DNA from: Bacteroidales bacterium
Lineage (GTDB): Bacteria; Bacteroidota; Bacteroidia; Bacteroidales; Prolixibacteraceae
NCBI GenBank assembly: GCA_012729335.1
Contig: JAAYDJ010000021.1
Location: forward strand, 310,001-374,000
Length of the DNA stretch: 64,000 nt
Direction: 5' to 3'
Positions 54,428 through 61,164 of the stretch are shown here, one piece after another (the stretch's first letter is position 1; each line of letters opens with the position of its first letter). The notes beneath the pieces were generated by a model, which was given only the letters and a program-made list of their open reading frames with translations, was not told the DNA's origin and did not search any database. The translations under genes and the position numbers were made by a program.

Positions 54428-54475
54428 GATATTCTAATCTTCTGATCTTCTGATCTTCTAATATTCTAATCTTCC
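54428..54475 (-). repeat. 8-bp periodic repeat array, six units
   Basis: On the minus strand six consecutive 8-base units read GGAAGATT, AGAATATT, AGAAGATC, AGAAGATC, AGAAGATT, AGAATATC. The array runs in the sense direction of the S41 protease gene and encodes its last residues and its TAG stop (54458-54460). Same family as the arrays at 39281 and 42679. Confidence 0.85.
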
Positions 54476-56110
54476 ATTCAGCCCTTCCCCCTGGTTCCCC
54501 ACGTTTTCGACGAGCAGATCCTGTCGTGAGATTTCAATGGCCTTGAGGAGAGTTTTGTCGATATCCCTGATGATGGGGTAGAATCCTTCTTCACCCAGGA
54601 TATTCCGGGCAATGTAGGCTTTGAGCTGGGTTGCAATCACGACTCCCGAGAGTCTGAGCCCTTCCTGATCGGCCGGCACGCCCCGGGAGGCGGCAAAGCC
54701 CACGAAGCTGCTCAGAATGCCCACCTTGTCGAGATAAGCGGCGATATCCATGGCGCCCCCCAGTTTGGTGAGGGTTTCACGGTGCTGATCAGAATACTGG
54801 AAGGCATACTGATAGACCAGCTGCTTCTGGTAGAGTCTTTCAAAGTAATCTGAGTTGCCGGAAGTATCTGCAGGTACGAAGAAGTCGGGCATGATCCCTC
54901 CGCCACCGTAAACGGTACGCCCTTTCTTGGTCTGGTATCGCAGGGAATCAGCGAATTGAATACTGTCGGCGCTGCTGAACTCTCCGTGTTCCATGCGGGC
55001 AAATAGGTCTTCGAAGTACCTTTCATTTCCCTCTTCGTAAGATTTCTGGATGCTCCGGCCACTGGGGGTATAATAGCGGGCGACGGTCAGCCTGATGGCC
55101 GATCCGTCGGCAAAGGGGATCTGTTCCTGGACGAGTCCCTTTCCGAAGGAACGGCGGCCGATGACAATGCCCCGGTCGTTGTCCTGGATGGCCCCGGCAA
55201 AGATTTCACTGGCCGATGCCGAGAATTCATCAATGAGCAGGAAAAGGCTTTTGTCAGCCCAGGCATTGCGCGCATTGGCTGTGTATACCTTCTTTGGCTG
55301 TGACTTGCCCTGCGTGTACAGGATGGTCTCCCCTTTTTCCAGGAAGTCGTTGACCATCCTGATGACCGCCGTCAGGTATCCCCCCGGGTTCCCCCGCAGA
55401 TCGACGATGATCCTGGAAGCCCCCGCCTTGTCGAGTTTTTCCATCGCACGCGTAAATTCCTGGTAGGTCTGTTCCGCAAACCGGCTTATCTTGATAAAAC
55501 CCGTGTGGTCATCAATCATGTAAGAGACATCCACGCTGTATATGGGGATCTCCCCGCGGGTGATGTCAAACTCCAGGTTGTTGCGAAATCCTTTCCGCTG
55601 AATGGTCACTTTCACATGGGTTCCTTTTTTCCCGCGCAACAGCTTCAGGACCTCCTCATTTTTAATGCCGGTGCCGGCCACCAGGGTGTCGTTGACTTCC
55701 ACAATGCGGTCCCCGGCCAGAATTCCCAGTTTGGAAGAAGGCCCCCCCGAGATCACATCAACGATCATGATGGTGTCTTCCTGGATCGAGAACTGCACCC
55801 CAATTCCCGAAAAATTGCCCTGCATCTCCTCCTCTACGCCTTGCATTTCCCTGGCAGGTATGTAGGTCGTGTGGGGATCCAGATTCTCCAGAAGCGCCGG
55901 AATCGAATTTTCGACGATCTCTGCGGTATTGATGGTATCTACATAGGCCGATTCGATCAGTTCTATGATGTGGTTCAGTTTATTCCCCGGTGCGGAATCC
56001 CGGCTCACCGGGGAGAGGGGACGACGGTGAAAGGAGGAGCCGATAAGGACTCCCAGGGCCAGAGTGACCGCCAGTATCAGGGGATAAAAAACCGGATTTC
56101 GCTTGTTCAT
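54458..56110 (-). CDS. S41 family C-terminal processing peptidase
   Basis: A 550-residue protease of the CtpA/Prc type with an N-terminal signal anchor (about 8-26), a PDZ domain (about 85-170; SGIGVQFSIQEDTIMIVDVI), and the S41 catalytic domain. The nucleophile is the serine in IDEFSASASEIFAGA and the general base the lysine in RRSFGKGLVQEQ. It degrades or trims periplasmic proteins at their C-termini. The start overlaps the stop of the dCMP deaminase gene (ATGA), so the two form an operon. The last few residues (GRLEY) are encoded by an 8-bp repeat array, which appears to have replaced or extended the original 3' end. Confidence 0.93.
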   Translation of the reverse strand: MNKRNPVFYPLILAVTLALGVLIGSSFHRRPLSPVSRDSAPGNKLNHIIELIESAYVDTINTAEIVENSIPALLENLDPHTTYIPAREMQGVEEEMQGNFSGIGVQFSIQEDTIMIVDVISGGPSSKLGILAGDRIVEVNDTLVAGTGIKNEEVLKLLRGKKGTHVKVTIQRKGFRNNLEFDITRGEIPIYSVDVSYMIDDHTGFIKISRFAEQTYQEFTRAMEKLDKAGASRIIVDLRGNPGGYLTAVIRMVNDFLEKGETILYTQGKSQPKKVYTANARNAWADKSLFLLIDEFSASASEIFAGAIQDNDRGIVIGRRSFGKGLVQEQIPFADGSAIRLTVARYYTPSGRSIQKSYEEGNERYFEDLFARMEHGEFSSADSIQFADSLRYQTKKGRTVYGGGGIMPDFFVPADTSGNSDYFERLYQKQLVYQYAFQYSDQHRETLTKLGGAMDIAAYLDKVGILSSFVGFAASRGVPADQEGLRLSGVVIATQLKAYIARNILGEEGFYPIIRDIDKTLLKAIEISRQDLLVENVGNQGEGLNGRLEY

Positions 56111-56550
56111 TTTTCAGTAATTAAATCAGTGTCTACTTGAACCACTTCGATGCCGGCCCGGTTCAACAGCTGGATGCCATCATCGAGACGGTAGTTCTCG
56201 GTGAAGACCACCCTGCGGATCCCGGCCTGAATGATCAGCTTGGAACACTCCAGACAGGGGGAGGAGGTCACATACAGGGTTGCACCCTCACTGCTGTTGC
56301 CCGATTTGGCCACCTTGGTGATCGCATTGGCCTCGGCATGTAAAACGTACGGCTTGGTACGGTTGTTCTCATCTTCGCAGTTATTCTCAAATCCCGAGGG
56401 CGTCCCGTTGTACCCGTCCGAAATGATCATTTTGTTTTTAACCAGCAATGCCCCCACCTGCCGGCGCCGGCAATAGGAATTCTGCGCCCAGATGGCGGCC
56501 ATCCGTAAATAACGCTGATCCAGCAGGGATTGTTTTTCTTCAGGTGTCAT
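56107..56550 (-). CDS. dCMP deaminase (ComEB family)
   Basis: A 147-residue zinc-dependent cytidylate deaminase. The HAEAN motif (His and Glu for zinc and catalysis) is followed by SSPCLECSKLIIQAG, in which PCxxC supplies the other two zinc ligands. N-terminal GYNGTPSGF fits dCMP deaminases. The enzyme makes dUMP for thymidylate synthesis. The stop overlaps the start of the S41 protease gene, with which it is co-transcribed. Confidence 0.95.
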   Translation of the reverse strand: MTPEEKQSLLDQRYLRMAAIWAQNSYCRRRQVGALLVKNKMIISDGYNGTPSGFENNCEDENNRTKPYVLHAEANAITKVAKSGNSSEGATLYVTSSPCLECSKLIIQAGIRRVVFTENYRLDDGIQLLNRAGIEVVQVDTDLITEK

Positions 56551-56591
56551 GGCTTCTTCTTTTATGGGTACCCCCCCGGGGTGAATCGTTA

Positions 56592-56599
56592 CAAATGTA
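56592..56599 (-). promoter_or_regulatory. -7 promoter box of the dCMP deaminase/S41 operon
   Basis: The minus strand reads TACATTTG, an exact TAnnTTTG box, 41 bases before the start codon and directly after the terminator of the SPOR gene. Confidence 0.4.
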
Positions 56600-56609
56600 A
56601 ACTGTTTTC

Positions 56610-56643
56610 AAAAAAAAAACGGAGTAAAATCACTTTCACTCCG
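56610..56643 (-). terminator. Intrinsic terminator of the SPOR lipoprotein gene
   Basis: On the minus strand CGGAGTGAAA and TTTTACTCCG form a 10-bp stem (one wobble) with a GTGA loop, followed by nine or more T. It lies about 43 bases after the SPOR gene stop. The best-formed terminator in the window. Confidence 0.85.
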
Positions 56644-56685
56644 CCAGGACATGGTTATCCGGATATGTAGTTGGGACTAATTCCG

Positions 56686-57165
56686 CTATTTTTTAATCAG
56701 CAGCCAGGTGTCGGCATACTTGGGGTAGTTCTGCCTGATCTGGAGGAGCCTTTCCCGCGCGGCGGCCTCATTGCTGTAAGAATCGACGGTAACCCGGTAG
56801 TAACCGGTCTCACTCTGCACGATGATCGGCGTAAAACCTTCTGAAATAAGCGTTTGCCTGAAATTTTTGGCATTATCCATATTACTGAAGGAGCCGGTGA
56901 TGATGAAATAACTGTTGGTAGTTTGCTCTTCGGGCTGGGTAAAGGTGATGGCTTCCTGCCTGACGGTCACAGGTTTTTCTTCTGCTACCGGCTGTGTGGG
57001 GGCAGGCTTTGATTCCGGAACGGTAAATACCTTCGGCGGAACCGCAGGCGCTGCCGCCTCCTGCTGCGAGGCCGGGGTATAGGGGGTGGTCGCTGCTTTC
57101 TTTGACGACTTGCACGATCCAAGGGCTAAAACGCCTATCACGGCAAAGAACACTAATTTTCTCAT
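56686..57165 (-). CDS. SPOR domain lipoprotein
   Basis: The start at 57165 gives a lipoprotein signal (MRKLVFFAVIGVLALGSC); a longer start at 57207 is unlikely. After a Pro/Ala/Lys-rich linker (about 20-80), residues about 85-159 form a SPOR domain (NSYFIITGSFSNMDNAKNFR, GYYRVTVDSYSNEAAARERL). SPOR domains bind glycan strands lacking stem peptides at the division site. The protein probably binds peptidoglycan from the outer membrane side. The gene has its own strong terminator. Confidence 0.9.
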   Translation of the reverse strand: MRKLVFFAVIGVLALGSCKSSKKAATTPYTPASQQEAAAPAVPPKVFTVPESKPAPTQPVAEEKPVTVRQEAITFTQPEEQTTNSYFIITGSFSNMDNAKNFRQTLISEGFTPIIVQSETGYYRVTVDSYSNEAAARERLLQIRQNYPKYADTWLLIKK

Positions 57166-57450
57166 GGCTGTCTCAATTTTTACTGTCCTTAATGCTGCAA
57201 AAATCACCTGACTTCACCCCGTGAAATCCCGGGGGAAAGGAGAACTGGCCCATACCTGGCCTTTTCTGCATGAACTCTGCCGTGTAAAATTAGTTAATAC
57301 TCAATCGCTGTGTTTATTAGATGAGGACAAGTTTTGCACATTCAGTCGTTTGTAACCCTCCTGCGGTGGTACTTTGGTGTTAATATCACCGGGCAGGGAG
57401 AGCCAACCTGTTCATAATCAATTAAAAATTACTGGCAGCAGGAGTGCCGG

Positions 57451-58512
57451 TCATTTGAGGGGGAGGGGGAGTTCGAGGGGTTGGCCGGGTCGGGTCAGCA
57501 GGTTAACCCATTGCCAGGGTTTTCCCAGTTCCTGTGCCGCGATACGCAGGATGACGGAGCTGCGTGCAGGCAGGGCACTGACCTTTCCGGGCTGGGCCGC
57601 CGGGGCCAGCTCGAAGGAAAGGTCGCTGAGGTTGATCAGCTGCAGGGTGAGGGTTTTACCGTCGTCGGCGATCACCCTTTGAGAAACGGAAGCCCTGACC
57701 AGTTTTTCAAGCCATAGTGGTTCGCCCATGAGCAGATTCCGGAACCAGGCCACGGTACGCCGGTCATCCAGGGCTTCCCTGATGGCTTCTGCGTTTCTTT
57801 CCCTGGCAAAAACCAGGGTGATGGGCCTGCGTTCCAGCTTCTCAAGCTGCAAAAAGTTCAGGATGGGATCATGGACATCGGAATTGGCGAAGAGGGTGAG
57901 GTTTTTGTCGCGGGCCCAGGTGAGCACTTCGGGATACCATTCGTTATGGTTGACCACCTCCATGCCGGTGAAAAGGCCCTCCCGGTAGAGGGCTTCGTGT
58001 TCGGGCATCCAGACTGCCCCGTCGGGTGCCTGCGCTTTCCAGCCGGGATGGTTCCATAAAACAAAAGCCCCCTGTGCCTTGGCTTCCCGCAGGGAGGCGA
58101 TATAATCCTCATTCAGGATTTTCGCCTCATCTTTCACGAAAAGGGCGTTGAAATGCCCCGGAGGCATCCCCTTGGTGATCTCGGTGCCCCTGATCAGTAT
58201 CATCCCCTGGGCTTCAGCCACCTTACGGGCAATTTCCCAGGGGGCCGAAGGAGAGGGGGTGATGTGGCTGCGGTGAGGCAGGTATTCCAGGTGATCGGTG
58301 ATGGCCATGGCATCAAGCCCTTCCTGCCAGGCCTCACCCACCCTCACTGTCGGCCAAACCGAACCATCGGAAAATACCGTATGCATATGAAAATCACATT
58401 TCAACACTTCATACCCTTCAACAGAGGGAATCAGGATCTCGTTTCTCACCGGCTGGGCCGTCAATGCCATCACCGCCAACAGGATGGTCGTAAGAATTAG
58501 TAGTCGCTTCAT
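57451..58512 (-). CDS. PHP-domain phosphoesterase, secreted
   Basis: The start at 58512 gives a signal peptide (MKRLLILTTILLAVMALTAQ); an in-frame start at 58587 adds 25 charged residues before it. Residues about 38-250 form a PHP domain: CDFHMHTVFSDGSVWP, MAITDH, IRGTEI, WNHPGW and FANSDVHDP carry the metal-binding His, Asp and Glu residues of this fold. The C-terminal part is a small beta domain. Close relatives are annotated as exported Sb-PDE type phosphodiesterases, but the substrate is unknown. The gene is transcribed alone, with 243 to 285 bases of non-coding DNA downstream that show no clear feature. Confidence 0.82.
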   Translation of the reverse strand: MKRLLILTTILLAVMALTAQPVRNEILIPSVEGYEVLKCDFHMHTVFSDGSVWPTVRVGEAWQEGLDAMAITDHLEYLPHRSHITPSPSAPWEIARKVAEAQGMILIRGTEITKGMPPGHFNALFVKDEAKILNEDYIASLREAKAQGAFVLWNHPGWKAQAPDGAVWMPEHEALYREGLFTGMEVVNHNEWYPEVLTWARDKNLTLFANSDVHDPILNFLQLEKLERRPITLVFARERNAEAIREALDDRRTVAWFRNLLMGEPLWLEKLVRASVSQRVIADDGKTLTLQLINLSDLSFELAPAAQPGKVSALPARSSVILRIAAQELGKPWQWVNLLTRPGQPLELPLPLK

Positions 58513-58629
58513 ATGGTTTATCGTTTTTGAAATAGTTCTTTCATCATTCAGCTTCTTGTATGCACGTGCATTGTCTTCCTGCTGCAACCCGGTTCTGTTT
58601 CCGGAGTATGGAGGAGAGAGCCCCGCAAA

Positions 58630-59013
58630 TCAGGGGATTTTCCTGGCGGAAATACGATTTATGGCACTGACCATTGCTTTTTCGATCTGAATCATAGGCA
58701 GGGGCTCCCTGGCAATGTAAATGACCATCAGGGTTACCTTGTTTTCCCCGCAGGCCTCATAAAAGGAGGGTTTATGAAGCCGCCAGGCTTCGCGCATCCT
58801 TCTTTTCAGGAGATTGCGGTCGACGGCCCTGCGAAAAATCCTGCGACTGACCGCGAAGGCCACCTGTGCCGGAAAGGGATGTTCACCCGGGGAGGCCATC
58901 CACACCACTTTCAGGGGATAGGCCACCAGGGAATGCCCGCTCTCGAAGAGCCGGGTAATGGTGGTGGCCGAGGTCAGCCTCTCCTCCTTACTGAAGGTGT
59001 ATCTCCTGATCAT
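58630..59013 (-). CDS. rnpA: Ribonuclease P protein component
   Basis: The basic 127-residue protein assists the RNase P RNA in trimming tRNA 5' ends. It contains RRYTFSKEERL at the N-terminus and the family signature RNLLKRRMREAWR. The start at 59013 matches the family. The frame is open 89 codons further upstream, to an ATG inside hemD, but that part is encoded by an 18-bp repeat and is not expected to be translated. A different frame through the same repeat ends in an ATGA overlap with this start codon. rpmH is not next to it, as is usual in Bacteroidota. Confidence 0.92.
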   Translation of the reverse strand: MIRRYTFSKEERLTSATTITRLFESGHSLVAYPLKVVWMASPGEHPFPAQVAFAVSRRIFRRAVDRNLLKRRMREAWRLHKPSFYEACGENKVTLMVIYIAREPLPMIQIEKAMVSAINRISARKIP

Positions 59014-59054
59014 CTGATGCCATCTCTCTGTGTTTGTTCCTGTTTTTTCACTGC

Positions 59055-59198
59055 TGCCTGTTGGTTCATCTCCGCCTGTTGGTTCGCCTCTGCTTGTTGG
59101 TTCATCTCCGCCTGATGGTTCATCTCCGCCTGATGGTTCGCCTCTGCTTGTTGGTTCATCTCCGCCTGATGGTTCATCTCCGCCTGATGGTTCGCCTC
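59055..59198. repeat. 18-bp tandem repeat in the leader of rnpA, eight units
   Basis: Eight 18-base units follow each other without gaps. On the minus strand each reads GAGRYGAACCAWCARGCR. The order of variants shows a 54-base (three-unit) higher-order copy. Two of the three minus-strand frames stay open: one encodes a hexapeptide repeat of the type E-A/M-N-H/Q-Q-A, the other GGDEPS. The array lies between the hemD terminator and rnpA. Confidence 0.9.
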
Positions 59199-59211
59199 CG
59201 CAGCTGACGAA

Positions 59212-59240
59212 AAAGGCCGGCATGACTGCCGGCCTTTCAA
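59212..59240 (-). terminator. Intrinsic terminator of hemD
   Basis: AAAGGCCGGC (59212-59221) and its exact complement (59228-59237) form a 10-bp stem with a 6-base loop. On the minus strand the stem is followed by two further T (TTTTT including the stem end). It begins about 20 bases after the hemD stop codon and separates hemD from rnpA. Confidence 0.7.
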
Positions 59241-59260
59241 ATATAGCTGCTTTGTGGCAA

Positions 59261-60010
59261 TTACTTTGTTTTGTTGGCATTTTTAATGTACTGTTCCAGG
59301 GCCATGGTCATGGAGGGGGCTTCCGGTGTGGGCGCCTCAATGTCGGGATTGAGCCCGGCTTCTCTGACAGCCTGCGCTGTCGTCGACCCGAAACAGGCAA
59401 TCTTGGTGTCGTTCTGCTTGAAATCGGGGAAATTCTGCAGCAACGACTTGATGCCGGTCGGACTGAAAAAGACGAGAATGTCATAATGGATGTCCTTGAG
59501 GTCGGTCAGATCGCTGCAGACCGTGCGGTACAGTATCGCCGTGGTATATTTAAAGCCTCCCTTGTCAAGCAACCGGGGAATCTCCTGGGAATGCAGATCG
59601 GAAAGGGGCAACAGATAACGCTCATCCTTGTGCTTCTTCATGATGTCGATCAGGTCGGTGGCCGACCCGTTGGCATGAAAAATTTTCCGTTTCCGGTAGA
59701 CGATGTATTTCTGCAGATAGAAGGCCGTGGATTCTGAAATACAGAAATATTTCAGGGTATCGGGTATGGTGACCCGGAGTTCCTGGGCAATCCTGAAAAA
59801 ATGGTCAATAGCCGTGCGACTGTTAAACAAGACGGCAGAATAATCCTCCAGGTGGATCCTGGTCTGCCGGAATTCCCGGGCAGAAATCCCTTCCACCTGG
59901 ATGAAAGGCCGGAAATCTATCTTTACGGAGGTGCTTTCAGCCAGTTCGGAGTAGGGGGACTTGATGGCTGCCGGTTCGGGCTGTGTTACGAGAATCGACT
60001 TGATCTTCAA
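59261..60010 (-). CDS. hemD: Uroporphyrinogen-III synthase
   Basis: HemD closes and inverts ring D of hydroxymethylbilane to uroporphyrinogen III in haem biosynthesis. The 249-residue protein has the two-domain HemD layout: ILVTQPEP at the start, YSAVLFNSRTAIDHFF in domain 1, and YDILVFFSPTGIKSLLQNF and ACFGSTTAQAVREAGL in domain 2. The family is poorly conserved, but these stretches are typical. It follows the DUF4271 gene by 38 bases, an order usual in Bacteroidota, and has a terminator after it. Confidence 0.92.
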   Translation of the reverse strand: MKIKSILVTQPEPAAIKSPYSELAESTSVKIDFRPFIQVEGISAREFRQTRIHLEDYSAVLFNSRTAIDHFFRIAQELRVTIPDTLKYFCISESTAFYLQKYIVYRKRKIFHANGSATDLIDIMKKHKDERYLLPLSDLHSQEIPRLLDKGGFKYTTAILYRTVCSDLTDLKDIHYDILVFFSPTGIKSLLQNFPDFKQNDTKIACFGSTTAQAVREAGLNPDIEAPTPEAPSMTMALEQYIKNANKTK

Positions 60011-60048
60011 TTTCTTACGTTTTAAACATTAACAATCTCCTTGACTGG

Positions 60049-60969
60049 TTATATCGCTTTGAGAAAGAGCAGCAACGGTAAAAATTCAAGGGTACAAAGG
60101 TATAAAAAGAGATAAAAAACAGAAAATTGTTTTTTCAATAAAATTTTGATTCCTCTTTGCAACGTCTTGAGGTAGAGAAGGGCGATGATCACAAGGCCTG
60201 CCAGGAGAAAAACGGAGGGGTTACTGACGGGGGCCCAGGCGGTGAGGCAGACCACGGGAAGCAGGAGGATTCCGGTCACCTTGTTATAGTTTCTCATGGT
60301 GAAAAGGTACTCCCCGGTTTCGGGAAGGGTTTCGTTGATGAAGCCCAGAAAACGGTAGAGAAACTCTTTGAGCCGGAAGAAGAGAAGGACGGCGGCGAAG
60401 CAGGCCAGGTAAAGGAGGAAACCGCTGACAGGCAGTCGGGCTCCCGAGTATTTGACGATCTGGAAGGCAAAGAGCCCCATGGTCAGTAAGAAGAAGATTT
60501 CCAATATCAAGGCGCCCTGACGCAGGGAGATGTTTTGTTCGCGGAAGAGGCGAGAGGCTGCCGGATAGTTGACGGTACTCATGAAAAGGGCGGAGAGGTA
60601 TTTGCCGAAGGCGTTCCGCACGGCCGCTCCCAGGAGGAGGATCAGCAGCACCACGCCAGTGAGCCAGTCAGAGGAGCTTTGACGGAACGGGGTGGCAGGA
60701 AGCTCCAAGGAAGCATCAAGGGGAGAGGGCCTGGGAATCTCTTTGATTTCAATGGGTTGGATGTATCTTGAGGAGTCGATGAGCAGGGATTGCTCTTCTT
60801 TCCACCGCCGTGCGCGCTCCCTGGCCAGGCGGGCCATTTCGGCCTTGTCTGCGACTTGCCGGGTCGTCATCTGCTGAATGTTCTGCTCCGGCATGGAAGC
60901 CATCCCGGCCCGGGATCCTCCCGCAAGCAGATGGGCCGCAAAATAATAACTGTTGCCTGAATGTATCAT
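60049..60969 (-). CDS. DUF4271 membrane protein
   Basis: A 306-residue inner membrane protein. The first 100 residues are cytoplasmic or linker-like and charged (MARLARERARRWKEEQS); then come about six or seven transmembrane helices, ending FYLFLYLCTLEFLPLLLFLKAI, the signature of DUF4271. The family is limited to Bacteroidota and nearly always precedes hemD, but its function is unknown. The start at 60969 is supported by a -7 box 17 bases upstream. Confidence 0.88.
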   Translation of the reverse strand: MIHSGNSYYFAAHLLAGGSRAGMASMPEQNIQQMTTRQVADKAEMARLARERARRWKEEQSLLIDSSRYIQPIEIKEIPRPSPLDASLELPATPFRQSSSDWLTGVVLLILLLGAAVRNAFGKYLSALFMSTVNYPAASRLFREQNISLRQGALILEIFFLLTMGLFAFQIVKYSGARLPVSGFLLYLACFAAVLLFFRLKEFLYRFLGFINETLPETGEYLFTMRNYNKVTGILLLPVVCLTAWAPVSNPSVFLLAGLVIIALLYLKTLQRGIKILLKKQFSVFYLFLYLCTLEFLPLLLFLKAI

Positions 60970-60985
60970 CTCCCCTTTTCCGCTG

Positions 60986-60993
60986 CAAAATTA
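60986..60993 (-). promoter_or_regulatory. -7 promoter box of the DUF4271-hemD operon
   Basis: The minus strand reads TAATTTTG, an exact TAnnTTTG box, 17 bases before the start at 60969. It sits between the DUF4271 gene and the end of the 49-aa gene. Confidence 0.45.
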
Positions 60994-61012
60994 GTGAAAA
61001 AAGGATGATCCC

Positions 61013-61162
61013 TCAACAGTTCTCATATTCATAGATTTCCATCAGCCTGATCAGTTCTTCCAACTCCTCTTCGTTGTCCGATTCCAGCTGGTTTTCGATG
61101 ATCTCGAGAAACCGTCTGAGCGCTTCGCGGTATTCTTCTTCCGTTTCTAACCGTTTCTTCAT
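61013..61162 (-). CDS. 49-aa acidic protein downstream of polA
   Basis: ATG at 61162, TGA at 61013-61015; the start lies two bases after the polA stop codon, so it is almost certainly co-transcribed. The peptide begins MKKRLETEEEYREALRRFLE and ends LIRLMEIYEYENC. It is very acidic and predicted to be two helices. The pattern TExEYxxAL...ELxxLxxLxExYE resembles the N-terminal segment of HigA-type antitoxins, but the DNA-binding domain is absent and no toxin gene is present. It may be a small accessory protein or the remnant of a longer gene. It is too short for a firm family call, but the codon use and spacing look genuine. Confidence 0.6.
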   Translation of the reverse strand: MKKRLETEEEYREALRRFLEIIENQLESDNEEELEELIRLMEIYEYENC

Positions 61163-61164
61163 AA

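Noticed and set aside
59055-59198. CRISPR array
   Set aside because: The 18-base units are contiguous with no spacers, and there are no cas genes.
58630-59280. RnpA with an 89-residue N-terminal extension of GGDEPS-type repeats
   Set aside because: The extension starts inside hemD, crosses a terminator hairpin and is encoded by an 18-bp tandem repeat; the family-typical start is at 59013.
59030-59737. 235-aa plus-strand frame with PPVGSPLL repeats
   Set aside because: It is the antisense reading of the 18-bp repeat and of hemD.
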